This document shows positions 1-8,643 of a stretch of 64,000 nucleotides of DNA, piece by piece. This DNA comes from Stappia stellulata DSM 5886 (GTDB taxonomy: Bacteria > Pseudomonadota > Alphaproteobacteria > Rhizobiales > Stappiaceae), in contig NZ_KE384083.1 of the NCBI RefSeq assembly GCF_000423705.1, positions 310,001 through 374,000 on the forward strand, in the 5' to 3' direction. The translations under genes were made by a program, and so were the position numbers. A model generated the notes under the pieces. The model had not been told where the DNA came from and ran no database searches. It saw only the letters and a list, made by a program, of their open reading frames with translations. Positions within the stretch are counted from its first letter, which is position 1; the number at the start of each line of letters is the position of its first letter.

Positions 1-838
1 AGAGAAATTCCTCGTCGTTCGACTTCGGCTCGCTCGGGAAAACATCGACGGCAGCACCCGCCAGATGGCCCGACTTCAGCGCATCGGCGAGCGCGTCGAT
101 ATCGAGCACGGTGCCGCGCGCGTTGTTGATGAGATAGGCGCCCTTCTTCATGGCGGCGATCTCCGCGCGTCCGATCATGCCGCGCGTTTCAGGTGTTTGC
201 GGCAAATGAAGCGACACGACATCGGAGGCTTCCAGAAGCGCGTGCAGCGTCCCGGTCGGCTCGACATTGCCGTGACGCAGCTTGTCGGTCTGGTCGAAGT
301 AGATCACCCGCATGCCCATCGCCTCGGCGAGCATGGAGAGCTGCGAGCCGATGTTGCCGTAGCCGACGATACCGAGCGTCTTGCCCCGCACCTCGTTGCT
401 GCCGGCCGCACTCTTCAGCCAGCGGCCGTTGTGGGCGGCCATCGACTTCTGGAAACTGCCGCGCATCAGCATGACGATTTCGGCAACCGTCAGTTCGGCG
501 ACGCTGCGCGTGTTGGAAAACGGGGCGTTGAAGACGGTGATGCCGCGCCGATTGGCCGAAACCAGGTCGACCTGATTGGTTCCGACGGAAAAGCAGCCGA
601 CCGCAACCAGCGTTTGCGCGGCTTCAAGGATCTCCGCATCGACCTGGGTGCGCGAGCGGATCCCGAGGATGTGAACGCCCTGCAGCGCCTCTTTCAGGGC
701 GTCCTTGTCGAGCGCGGTCTTGAGAAGCTGAACGTTGGTGTAGCCGGAGGCGGCGAGCACGTCGGTAGCCGACGGGCTGATGCCCTCAAGCAGCAACCAG
801 CGGATCTGGTCCTTGGGGCGAGACAGACCGGTGTTCAT
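1..838 (-). CDS. serA: D-3-phosphoglycerate dehydrogenase (SerA), N-terminal part
   Basis: The first 279 residues of SerA, which oxidises 3-phosphoglycerate to 3-phosphohydroxypyruvate with NAD+ in serine biosynthesis. The start is the ATG at 836-838; the reading frame runs off the left edge without a stop. The translation shows the GYGNIGSQ nucleotide-binding loop, the NNARGTVLD segment carrying the catalytic Arg, and AAVDVFPSEP carrying the catalytic Glu. The catalytic His and any C-terminal ACT domain lie outside. The opening residues resemble the E. coli-type (about 410 aa) form rather than the longer mycobacterial form. It lies 111 bp downstream of the amidohydrolase gene on the same strand, so read-through from the importer operon is possible but not shown. 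Confidence 0.93.
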   Translation of the reverse strand, partial: MNTGLSRPKDQIRWLLLEGISPSATDVLAASGYTNVQLLKTALDKDALKEALQGVHILGIRSRTQVDAEILEAAQTLVAVGCFSVGTNQVDLVSANRRGITVFNAPFSNTRSVAELTVAEIVMLMRGSFQKSMAAHNGRWLKSAAGSNEVRGKTLGIVGYGNIGSQLSMLAEAMGMRVIYFDQTDKLRHGNVEPTGTLHALLEASDVVSLHLPQTPETRGMIGRAEIAAMKKGAYLINNARGTVLDIDALADALKSGHLAGAAVDVFPSEPKSNDEEFL

Positions 839-949
839 GAGCGTTTCCGTGATCCTGGGACAGGCGGGCGGCAGAGCGCGCGCGACAGATTGCGCTCTCC
901 TGCCCTGTCCGCGCCCAAAATTCAACTGTCGCCAGGTGGAAATGCAGAT

Positions 950-1816
950 CTAGCCGAGCGCGACCCAATCGCGCAGGTCGCGCAGGAAGCGGGTGAGACG
1001 TTCCCTGGTGTCCGCGAAATCCGCCGTCTTCTCATAGGTCTCGACGTTCATGTAGAGCGCGCGATTGACCTCGATCTGAAGGCTGTGGACACCGTTTTCC
1101 GGACCGCCGTGCCGCGCCAGGATCTCCGCGCCCTTGAAGGGATCGTTGATCGCAACGGAGAATCCGAGACCTTCCAGGATCCGGCGGGCCTCCCCGAGGA
1201 AGCCGGCGGCGCAACTGCGGCCCTCGCGGTCGGACAGAACGATGTCGGGACGCAAATCCCCGGTCTCGTCTTCATGCATCGCGTTGGCGACCGGCTGCAT
1301 CGAGTGGAGGTCGAGGTGATAGACCGCGGCGGCGGCGCCGCGTGTCTCGGTCAGAAGTTCCGCAAGCGCCGCATGATAGGGTCGCCAGCAGCGCGCCAGA
1401 CGCGCCTCGTAGTCGGCGCGCGCGAGCGGCGACGCCAGCAGCGGCGCGCCGTCCGGCGGCGTTGCGGTCCAGACCACGCCCTTGCCGAGCCGCGCCTTGG
1501 CGCCCGGGGCCAGCACCAGATCGTCGCCGTCGGCGAGCGTTTCGGGCGCGAGATCGTCGAAGGCGCGGTTCACGTCGCAATAGATCCGCCCGAAGCGGGC
1601 AACAAGCAGCGGCAGGCCGAGATCGGGTGCCGCCGAGAACAGTTCGTCGACATACATGTCTTCCGCCCGGCGGTAGAGCGACGGCGGCTGCAACGGGTCG
1701 AAATCGGCCGGGTAGACCGTGCCGGAATGCGGGCTGTCGAGCACAAGCGGCGCAAGCCCCCGCGCCGGCCGACGGATCTCGATCATGTCACCGTCGGCGG
1801 GCATGCCGTCTGCCAT
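950..1816 (-). CDS. N-formylglutamate amidohydrolase family protein
   Basis: A 288-aa protein of the N-formylglutamate amidohydrolase (HutG-type) family of zinc-dependent deformylases. Family motifs visible are DSPHSG near residues 27-32, RFGRIYCDVNRAFDDL with the conserved Asn-Arg, and YHLDLHSM with the metal-ligand His. The ATG at 1816 is 5 nt after the stop of the upstream ABC ATPase gene, so it is the last gene of the importer operon. No histidine-degradation genes are near, so a role in hut is unlikely. Deformylation or deacylation of an imported N-blocked amino acid or peptide fits better (inference). A downstream ATG (MIEIRR) is an alternative start. Confidence 0.85.
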   Translation of the reverse strand: MADGMPADGDMIEIRRPARGLAPLVLDSPHSGTVYPADFDPLQPPSLYRRAEDMYVDELFSAAPDLGLPLLVARFGRIYCDVNRAFDDLAPETLADGDDLVLAPGAKARLGKGVVWTATPPDGAPLLASPLARADYEARLARCWRPYHAALAELLTETRGAAAAVYHLDLHSMQPVANAMHEDETGDLRPDIVLSDREGRSCAAGFLGEARRILEGLGFSVAINDPFKGAEILARHGGPENGVHSLQIEVNRALYMNVETYEKTADFADTRERLTRFLRDLRDWVALG

Positions 1817-1821
1817 CCCCG

Positions 1822-2820
1822 CTACCCGTCGTTCAGGTGGCAGGCCGACAGACGCCCCGGCGCGATCTCGCGCAGCGCCGGCGTTTCCTCGCGGCAGCGG
1901 GCGAACGCATGCGGACAGCGCGGATGGAAATGACAGCCCTTCGGCGGATTGATCGGCGACGGGATCTCGCCCTTGATCGGTTGGAACACCCGCTTGCGCG
2001 TGTCGATGCGCGGGACTTCGTCCAGCAGCGCCTGGGCATAAGGATGGTTCGGTCCGGCGAACAGTTCTTCCGTCGGCGCGCTTTCCACCACGCGCCCCAG
2101 ATACATGATCACCACCCGGTCGGAGAGGTGCTCCACGACGCCGAGGTCGTGCGAGATGAAGAGATAGGTGAGCCCAAGCTCCTCGCGCAGGTCCATGAAC
2201 AGGTTGAGCACCTGTGCCTGGATCGAGACGTCGAGCGCGGCAATGCTTTCGTCGCAGACGAGGAAATCCGGCTCCACGGCCAATGCGCGGGCAATGCCGA
2301 CGCGCTGGCGCTGACCACCGGAGAACTGGTGCGGATAGCGCATGCGAAAGCCCGGATCGAGACCGACCCGCAACAGCATCTTGTCGACATAGTCATCGAC
2401 CTCGCCGGCGGAAATCAGCCCGTGCACGCGCGGGGCCTCGCCGACGATATCGCGCACGCGCATGCGCGGATTGAGCGAGGACATCGGATCCTGAAAGATC
2501 ATCTGGATCTTCAAGAGGGCGTCGCGGCGCTCGGCTCCGCTCAGGGTCGAGACATCCTTGCCGCGCCAGAAGACCTTGCCGTCGCTCGCCGCATGGACGC
2601 CGGCGACGACGCGCCCGAGCGTGGACTTGCCGCAGCCGCTCTCGCCGACGAGGCCGACGACCTCGCCGTCGGCGATGTCCATCGAGACACGGTCGACCGC
2701 ATGCACGACCTCCTCGCGCCGGTCGCCGCCGAAGAAGTTCACGATCTTCTCCGCGGTGTCCAGACGCTTGGCAAAGCGCTTGGAAACGCCGTCGAGCCGC
2801 ATCAGGGGCTGCTTGCTCAT
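1822..2820 (-). CDS. Peptide ABC importer ATP-binding protein, DppF/OppF type
   Basis: A 332-aa ATPase that powers import through the DppBC-like permeases. Walker A GESGCGKST lies near residue 59, the signature is FSGGQRQR, and Walker B is FLVCDES. The C-terminal Cys motif (CHFHPRCPHAFARC) is typical of Opp/Dpp ATPases. I chose the ATG at 2818-2820, which overlaps the stop of the upstream ATPase gene (ATGA, translational coupling). The reading frame is open 47 codons further upstream, but that would overlap the neighbour heavily. It is the fourth importer gene in order binding protein, permease, permease, ATPase, ATPase. The substrate cannot be read from the ATPase itself. Confidence 0.93.
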   Translation of the reverse strand: MSKQPLMRLDGVSKRFAKRLDTAEKIVNFFGGDRREEVVHAVDRVSMDIADGEVVGLVGESGCGKSTLGRVVAGVHAASDGKVFWRGKDVSTLSGAERRDALLKIQMIFQDPMSSLNPRMRVRDIVGEAPRVHGLISAGEVDDYVDKMLLRVGLDPGFRMRYPHQFSGGQRQRVGIARALAVEPDFLVCDESIAALDVSIQAQVLNLFMDLREELGLTYLFISHDLGVVEHLSDRVVIMYLGRVVESAPTEELFAGPNHPYAQALLDEVPRIDTRKRVFQPIKGEIPSPINPPKGCHFHPRCPHAFARCREETPALREIAPGRLSACHLNDG

Positions 2821-3818
2821 GCCGAGCCTCCTTCGATCGCCGGCTCGTCCGCGCGATGCGGGTGATGACAACGCACCGCGCGGTCTCCTTCCGTCGGAAC
2901 CAGCTCCGGCATCGCGGTGCAGAGGGAATCGGCACGCGGGCAGCGCGCAGCGAAACTGCACCCGGGCGGCAAGGCGAGCAACGACGGCGCCATGCCGGGG
3001 ATCTGGGTCAGCCGACGACCGCGCCGGTTGTGGCTCGGCACGGAGCCGATCAGCCCGCGCGTATAGGGATGAAGCGGGCCGTCGAGCACCTCGCCCACCG
3101 GCCCTTCCTCGACGATCCGGCCGGCGTACATCACCGCAACGCGATCCGCGAGACCGCCGACGACGGCGAGGTCATGGGTGATCCAGATCATCGCAAGGCC
3201 GGTGTCGGCGCAGAGTTTCTGCACCTCGTAGAGGATCTGGGCCTGGATGGTGACATCGAGCGCGGTGGTGGGTTCGTCGGCGACAATCACGTCCGGCTCG
3301 TTCAGGAGCGCAATGGCGATGGCGACACGTTGGCGCATGCCGCCGGAAAACTGGTGCGGATAGGCGACGAGGCGCTCGTCCGGCGAGGGAATGCCGACGC
3401 GGGCAAGGGCGGCACGGGCGCGCTCGCGCGCGGCCTCCTCCGAGAGGTCCTCATGGGCACGGATTGCCTCGATCATCTGGGTGTCGACGCGCAGCACCGG
3501 ATTGAGGGTCATCATCGGGTCCTGGAAGATCATTGCGATCTTGCGCCCGCGCAGGGACCGCCAGTCGCGCTCCGACTTGCCGACAAGCTCCTCACCGCCG
3601 AGACGGATCGATCCACCGACGACGCGCCCCGGCGCATCGACAAGCCCCATCAGCGAAAAACCGGTCACGGTCTTGCCCGAGCCGCTTTCGCCGACAAGGC
3701 CGAGGACCTCGCCGCGCGCCAGCGAAAAGGACACGCCGTCGACGGCACGCGCAACCCCGGCCTTGGTGAAAAAATGCGTCTTGAGGTCGGAGACCTCCAG
3801 GACGGGTGGTTCGCTCAT
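2817..3818 (-). CDS. Peptide ABC importer ATP-binding protein, DppD/OppD type
   Basis: A 333-aa ATPase and partner of the DppF-type ATPase downstream. Walker A GESGSGKT is at about residues 43-50, the signature is FSGGMRQR, Walker B is [12 protein letters not shown], and the switch His is in ITHDLAV. The C-terminal Cys-rich [14 protein letters not shown] segment is characteristic of the Opp/Dpp family. The start ATG at 3818 is 7 nt after the permease stop and the stop overlaps the next start by 4 nt, so the operon is compact. Expected at the inner face of the cytoplasmic membrane. Confidence 0.93.
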   Translation of the reverse strand: MSEPPVLEVSDLKTHFFTKAGVARAVDGVSFSLARGEVLGLVGESGSGKTVTGFSLMGLVDAPGRVVGGSIRLGGEELVGKSERDWRSLRGRKIAMIFQDPMMTLNPVLRVDTQMIEAIRAHEDLSEEAARERARAALARVGIPSPDERLVAYPHQFSGGMRQRVAIAIALLNEPDVIVADEPTTALDVTIQAQILYEVQKLCADTGLAMIWITHDLAVVGGLADRVAVMYAGRIVEEGPVGEVLDGPLHPYTRGLIGSVPSHNRRGRRLTQIPGMAPSLLALPPGCSFAARCPRADSLCTAMPELVPTEGDRAVRCHHPHRADEPAIEGGSA

Positions 3819-3825
3819 TCCGTCC

Positions 3826-4764
3826 TCACTTTTGCAGTCGGGGGTTCAACACGTCGCGCAGCTGGTCGCCGACCATGTTGATGGAAACGATGGTGATCAG
3901 GAGGGCCACTCCGGGGAAGACGGCGATCCAGTACTTGCCCGACAGCATGTAGTCGAACCCGTTGGCGATCAGCAGCCCGAGCGAGGGTTCGGTCGGCGGC
4001 AGGCCGACGCCGAGGAAGGACAGCGTCGCCTCAAGCGCAATCGCATGCGCCGTCTGCACCGTGCCCACCACGATCAGCGGCGCGATGCAATTGGGCAGGA
4101 TATGGCGGAAGACGATGCGCGCGTGACCGAGCCCGAGACAGGCTGCGGCCTCGACGTACTCGCGGCGGCGTTCGACAAGCGCCGAGGCGCGCACCGTGCG
4201 CGCGTAATAGGCCCATTGCGCCACGACCAGCGCGATGATGATCTTGTCGACGCCCTTGCCAAGGATCGCCAGCAGGATCAGCGCGATCAGCACGGCGGGA
4301 AGCGACAGCTGGAGGTCGACCACCCGCATGATCAGGTTTTCCGTGCGCCCGCCCGCATAGGCGGCCGCCAGCCCGACGCTCATGCCGACGATAATGGCGA
4401 TGATCCCGGCCGCCACGCCCACGGACAGCGAGATGCGCAGTCCATAGAAGATCGCGGACAGCAGGTCGCGGCCCGCCCCGTCCGTGCCAAGCAGGAAAGG
4501 CGTGCCGTCCATCGCGTAGCTGCCCGGCGGCATGCGGGCGTCAAAGATCGACACGACGGCGAGATCGTAAGGGTCCTGCGGCGAAATCCAGGGCGCGAAG
4601 ATCGCGATCAGGATGATCAGGAACAGAACGACCGCCGCTCCCACCGCGAGCGGACTGTCGCAATAATCCGACAGGAAACGTCGCAAGGGCGTGTCGACCG
4701 TGGCGGTTTGGGCCTCTGTGGTATCTGTCACGGTCGGGGTGTCCACTGGATCGCTGGCGCTCAT
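3826..4764 (-). CDS. Peptide ABC importer permease, DppC type
   Basis: A 312-aa inner-membrane permease. A polar N-terminus (about 35 residues) is followed by a first hydrophobic segment (LAVGAAVVLFLIILIAIFAPW), the extracytoplasmic loop, and a multi-helix BPD_transp_1 domain. The EAA-type loop (EAAACLGLGHARIVFRHILPNC) contacts the ATPases. The loop GTDGAGRDLLSAIFYGLRIS is typical of DppC/OppC. The gene starts 8 nt after the DppB-type gene. Confidence 0.92.
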   Translation of the reverse strand: MSASDPVDTPTVTDTTEAQTATVDTPLRRFLSDYCDSPLAVGAAVVLFLIILIAIFAPWISPQDPYDLAVVSIFDARMPPGSYAMDGTPFLLGTDGAGRDLLSAIFYGLRISLSVGVAAGIIAIIVGMSVGLAAAYAGGRTENLIMRVVDLQLSLPAVLIALILLAILGKGVDKIIIALVVAQWAYYARTVRASALVERRREYVEAAACLGLGHARIVFRHILPNCIAPLIVVGTVQTAHAIALEATLSFLGVGLPPTEPSLGLLIANGFDYMLSGKYWIAVFPGVALLITIVSINMVGDQLRDVLNPRLQK

Positions 4765-4772
4765 GGGTCCAC

Positions 4773-5750
4773 TCAGTTTCCGCGGTCGGCGAGCCGCACG
4801 CGCGGATCAAGAAGCGAATAGACGACGTCGACCAGGAGATTGATGATGACGAAGAGGAAGACGATCATCATCAGGTAGGCGACGATGACCGGTCGATCGA
4901 GCTGCTGGATGGATTCGATCAGGAGCTTGCCCATGCCGGGCCAGGCGAAAATGGTTTCCGTCACCACCGAGAAGGCGACGAGCGAGCCGAACTCCAGTCC
5001 GAGCACCGTCACGACGGGGATGAGGATGTTCTTGAGAAGGTGCACGCCGACGATGCGGTTGCGCGACAGCCCCTTGGCGCGGGCGAACTTGATGTAGTCC
5101 TGCAGCATCGCCTCGCGCGTGCCGGCCCGCGTCAGGCGGATGACGAGCGAGATCTTCAAGAGCGCCAGGTTCAGTGCCGGCAACGCCAGATGGCGCAACC
5201 CGTCGAGGGTCAGAAACGACAGTTTGACGCCGAACACATCGACGGTATCGCCGCGTCCGGTCGAGGGCAGCCAGCCAAGCACGACCGCAAAGACCATGAT
5301 CATCATGATGCCGACCCAGAAGGTGGGCAGCGAGAAGCCCAGGATCGAGCCCGCCATGATCGTCTTGGAGGTCTTGCTGTCGGGATAGAGACCGGCATAA
5401 AGCCCGAGCGGAATGCCGAGAACGACGGCAAGAAGCAACGCGGAAAAGGCGAGCTCAAGCGTCGCGGGCATGCGCTGGAGAATGAGGCCCAGCGCGGATT
5501 CGCCAAAGACGAAGGACCGGCCGAGATCGCCCTGGATGGCACTGGTCATGAACGCCCAGAACTGTTCCCAGATCGGCCGGTCGAGGCCGAGTGCGCGCGT
5601 GACCTGGTCGATATCCGCCTGGTCCATGTCCGGCGACACGAACATGTAGACCGGATCGCCAACCATATGGATCCCGAAAAACACGATCATCGCCATGGCG
5701 ACCATGACCAGCGCGCTTTGCAGCAGGCGGCGAAGAATGAAAACGCTCAT
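4773..5750 (-). CDS. Peptide ABC importer permease, DppB type
   Basis: A 325-aa permease with the DppB/OppB N-terminus (MSVFILRRLLQSALVMVAMAMIVFFG). Its cytoplasmic coupling loop reads TREAMLQDYIKFARAKGLS, and the C-terminal helix set ends with the family signature LVDVVYSLLDPRVRL. It pairs with the DppC-type permease to form the channel. It is separated from the binding-protein gene by 133 bp holding a 16-bp hairpin, which may set the ratio of binding protein to membrane components. Confidence 0.92.
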   Translation of the reverse strand: MSVFILRRLLQSALVMVAMAMIVFFGIHMVGDPVYMFVSPDMDQADIDQVTRALGLDRPIWEQFWAFMTSAIQGDLGRSFVFGESALGLILQRMPATLELAFSALLLAVVLGIPLGLYAGLYPDSKTSKTIMAGSILGFSLPTFWVGIMMIMVFAVVLGWLPSTGRGDTVDVFGVKLSFLTLDGLRHLALPALNLALLKISLVIRLTRAGTREAMLQDYIKFARAKGLSRNRIVGVHLLKNILIPVVTVLGLEFGSLVAFSVVTETIFAWPGMGKLLIESIQQLDRPVIVAYLMMIVFLFVIINLLVDVVYSLLDPRVRLADRGN

Positions 5751-5837
5751 GGGCCGGAGTATCCTGGACCGGAGTTCGAAGCCGCGACAATGACGGAATG
5801 AATGCGCAAGGCGGGACCCGGACTGCTGCTGGCAGGC

Positions 5838-5874
5838 GGCGAAGACGGCCGGGAATGCCCCGGCCGTCTTCGCC
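5838..5874 (-). other. Long intercistronic hairpin between binding-protein and permease genes
   Basis: A perfect 16-bp inverted repeat (5838-5853 with 5859-5874) and a 5-nt loop, just downstream of the binding-protein stop. No T-run follows on the minus strand, so it is more likely an RNA-stabilising or processing hairpin, or a leaky stop, than a full terminator. Such hairpins are common after binding-protein genes. Confidence 0.75.
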
Positions 5875-5883
5875 GATGCAGGA

Positions 5884-7476
5884 TCAGTCTTTCACAACGC
5901 CATAGGCGACGGTGTACTCGTCCGTGCGGGGGATGTAGCTCAGCCCCTTGCGGCTCGCCCAGGTGTTGACCTGATAATGGATCGGAATGATCGCGAGATC
6001 CGCAATCGCCATTTCCGTTGCCTTCGCGAGCAGGTCCTGACGCTTGGCGTCATCGACCTCGGACAGGGCTTCCTCGATCACCGCATCGACGTCCGGGTTG
6101 GAATAGCGGCCGCGGTTGGCGGTGCCCATGCCCTTGTCCGGATTGTTCGTGGCGATCAAGGCGCGCAGCGGCGAAGAGGCCTCACCCGAACCTGCACCCC
6201 AGCCGACGAGGATCAGCGAAAACTCGGGCAGGCCATCGGCGCCGCGCGAGGCGCGGGAGAAGTAGACCGAACGCGGAAGGGTTTCGACCTGCGCCTTGAT
6301 ACCGACCCGGTTCAGCATCTGCGCGATGCCCTCGACGATCTTGGCATCGTTGACATAGCGGTCGTTGGGGCCGTGGATCGTCAGCTCGAAGCCGTCCGGC
6401 AAACCGGCCTCGGCGAGCAGCGCCTTCGCGGCCTCCGGATCATAGGTTTCCGGCTCCAGATTCTCGGATACGCCGAAAAAGCCTTCCGGCAGCAGCTGGC
6501 CGGCGGGAATGGAAAGGCCTTCCATCACACGGTCGCGGATCAGCTCGCGCGAAATCGCCTTGGAAATCGCCAGACGCACCTTCTGGTCCATCAGCGGGTT
6601 CTTGATGTCTCCGCCGCCGTTGGCCTTCACAAAGGGCGAGTTCTCGCGGAACTGGTCGATGTGGAGATAGATCACGCGGTTGGACACGCCCTGTGACAGG
6701 GTGACGTCGTCGCGGGCCTTCAGCGTCTCGATGTCGGTTGTCGGCACGCCGCCGATGACATCGACGTCGCCGGCGAGAAGTGCCGCGACGCGCGAGGGGC
6801 CGGACTTGATCGGCTTGATCGTGACCGTATCCCAGGTGGGCTTGTCGCCCCAGTAGTCGTCGTTGCCCTCAAGCACGATCCGGTCGCCGGGAACATATTC
6901 GACGAACTTGAAGGGACCGGTGCCGGCCGAGGCGACGCCGGAGTTGAACTCCTCCGTCGTGCCGTTGCAGCCCCCCTCATCGGAGATGATCGCGATGTTG
7001 CCGAGATCGTTGACCATCAGCGGATAGGGCTCTTCGGTCTTCACATGAACCGTGTAGTCGTCGATCTTTTCGAATGTCTTTCCCTTGATGTAGGTGGAAA
7101 AACTGGCCGGGGAGTTCGGCACCTCGGGCGCACGCTCGAAAGTGCAAATCACGTCATCGGCGTTGAAAGCGGTTCCGTCGTGGAAGGTCACGCCCTCGCG
7201 CAGCTTGAACTCCCAGGTCGTCGGGTTCACCGGCTCCCAGGAAACGGCAAGGCCCGGCTTGAAATTCTGCCGTTCGTCGGGATTGGCGAGGCGATCGAAG
7301 ATCATGAAGCCCAACTGGTTGTTGGGGCCGAGATTGTGGAAATGCGGATCGACGGACGTCGCCTCGGAGGCCACGCCGATCGTAATGTCTTCGGCCGCGG
7401 CCGTGCCGGCCAGTGCGACTGTGGAACACGCCGCATAGAAAACCGCACGCACCAATGGCGCCTTGATGGATTTCAT
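5884..7476 (-). CDS. ABC importer periplasmic binding protein, family 5 (DppA/OppA-like)
   Basis: A 530-aa extracytoplasmic solute-binding protein of family 5 (peptides, opines, nickel, glycosides). The N-terminus is a Sec signal peptide (basic start, hydrophobic core, Ala-rich cleavage site before EDITIG). The family motif region WEFKLREGVTFHDGTAFNADDV is present. I chose the ATG at 7474-7476, preceded by GGAGGGGAG; an open frame extends 30 codons upstream but lacks a better ribosome site. It is the first gene of the operon and is divergent from the LysR gene, its likely regulator. The neighbouring deacylases suggest an N-acylated amino acid or short peptide as ligand, but the sequence does not prove it. 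Confidence 0.9.
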   Translation of the reverse strand: MKSIKAPLVRAVFYAACSTVALAGTAAAEDITIGVASEATSVDPHFHNLGPNNQLGFMIFDRLANPDERQNFKPGLAVSWEPVNPTTWEFKLREGVTFHDGTAFNADDVICTFERAPEVPNSPASFSTYIKGKTFEKIDDYTVHVKTEEPYPLMVNDLGNIAIISDEGGCNGTTEEFNSGVASAGTGPFKFVEYVPGDRIVLEGNDDYWGDKPTWDTVTIKPIKSGPSRVAALLAGDVDVIGGVPTTDIETLKARDDVTLSQGVSNRVIYLHIDQFRENSPFVKANGGGDIKNPLMDQKVRLAISKAISRELIRDRVMEGLSIPAGQLLPEGFFGVSENLEPETYDPEAAKALLAEAGLPDGFELTIHGPNDRYVNDAKIVEGIAQMLNRVGIKAQVETLPRSVYFSRASRGADGLPEFSLILVGWGAGSGEASSPLRALIATNNPDKGMGTANRGRYSNPDVDAVIEEALSEVDDAKRQDLLAKATEMAIADLAIIPIHYQVNTWASRKGLSYIPRTDEYTVAYGVVKD

Positions 7477-7598
7477 CAGGATAGTCTCCCCTCCGGATCC
7501 CTCTGGATTTCTTGAACAGACGGAGCGGGATCGGAACGCTCTCCGGCTGATGGCGGCCATCGTCATTTGCGCGACGGCTTCGGCTTGTTCAGAAAGCT

Positions 7599-7616
7599 AT
7601 TATGCGATTATATAAT
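7599..7616. promoter_or_regulatory. AT-rich palindrome in the divergent LysR/importer promoter
   Basis: ATTAT-N8-ATAAT lies in the 211-bp region between the binding-protein gene (minus) and the LysR gene (plus). It has the T-N11-A character of LysR-type operators and contains TATAAT-like hexamers on both strands, so it may be both promoter element and regulator site. Confidence 0.5.
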
Positions 7617-7687
7617 GGACAAACGAAAAACGATAACCAAAAGACATAGCTCTATTCCTGTCGTAAATACCTACCTCCGAGGTTCCC

Positions 7688-8620
7688 ATGACGCGCCCAG
7701 CGGGCGACGGCAGCCATCGAAACGGCCCGACCCTTCGCGAACTCGAAGTCCTGCGCGCGGTGATCACCGAGGGCAAGACGACGGCGGCCGCCCACAAGCT
7801 CGGCATCTCGCAGCCGGCCGTAAGCCGCGCCATCCAGCAGCTGGAGGCCCGCCTGGGCCGGGATCTGTTCCATCGCTCCGGCAACAAGATCCAGCCGACC
7901 TCCGAAGGCCTTGCCTTCAACGAGCAGATCGAACCGATCTTCGCGACTCTCGCCCGTCTGGAAACGACGGCAAGCGACGAGGGCAGCCCCACCCGGCTGC
8001 GAATTGCCGCGCCTCCCACGCTCAGCCATCACCTTCTGACCGGCCTGATGGCCGGCTTCCTCGACGCCCATCCGGACGCGAGCATTCATCTGGAAATCGG
8101 CATGTCGACCACCGTTGCCGCCGCGGTCGCCGACGAGAACGCCGATCTCGGCATCAGCGACCATCTGATCCAGCACGACGGGCTGCGCATGCATCCGTTT
8201 CGTCACGCCATCGCCCATGCGGCGATCCCGTCCGGGCACCGGCTCGCCGACAAGAGCGAGATCACGCCGGAGGACATGGCGGGCGAGCCTTTCATTGCTC
8301 TCACCCGCCGGTTTCACCAGCGCAATGTCTACGACCGGATCTTTACCGAGCGCGGCATTCACCGGGAGATCAAGGCGGAAACGGCGACGAGCATCGCCAT
8401 TTGCGAGTTGGTTCGATCCGGCATCGGGCTGGGGCTCGTAAACCCCTTCCCGGTGTCTCAATGCGGGATCGAAGGGGTGGAATTCCGCCGGTTCGCGCCG
8501 CGCGTGGACTATCTGACCCAGTTTTTCATGCCATCCGGCAAGATCACGCCGATCGCGCAGCGGTTCATCGAACATGCCCGCCGCGCTGTCCCGGCCGACG
8601 CCTATTCACATCCGGCCTGA
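7688..8620 (+). CDS. LysR-family transcriptional regulator
   Basis: A 310-aa LysR-type regulator. The winged helix-turn-helix covers about residues 14-72 (TLRELEVLRAVITEGKTTAA, ISQPAVSRAIQQLEARLG, LFHRSG). A periplasmic-binding-protein-like effector domain follows. The ATG at 7688 follows a GAGG ribosome site. It is transcribed away from the importer operon and is followed after 23 bp by the M20 hydrolase gene, so it probably controls both directions. The overall sequence recalls LysR proteins of opine and amino-acid catabolic loci; the effector is unknown. Confidence 0.92.
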   Translation: MTRPAGDGSHRNGPTLRELEVLRAVITEGKTTAAAHKLGISQPAVSRAIQQLEARLGRDLFHRSGNKIQPTSEGLAFNEQIEPIFATLARLETTASDEGSPTRLRIAAPPTLSHHLLTGLMAGFLDAHPDASIHLEIGMSTTVAAAVADENADLGISDHLIQHDGLRMHPFRHAIAHAAIPSGHRLADKSEITPEDMAGEPFIALTRRFHQRNVYDRIFTERGIHREIKAETATSIAICELVRSGIGLGLVNPFPVSQCGIEGVEFRRFAPRVDYLTQFFMPSGKITPIAQRFIEHARRAVPADAYSHPA

Positions 8621-8643
8621 CCCGCCGTGAAAGGACACACGAC

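Noticed and set aside
65-1933. 622-codon plus-strand open frame over serA and the amidohydrolase gene
   Set aside because: Antisense shadow in GC-rich DNA; composition is Arg/Asp/His-rich without family motifs, while the minus strand encodes clear SerA and amidohydrolase proteins.
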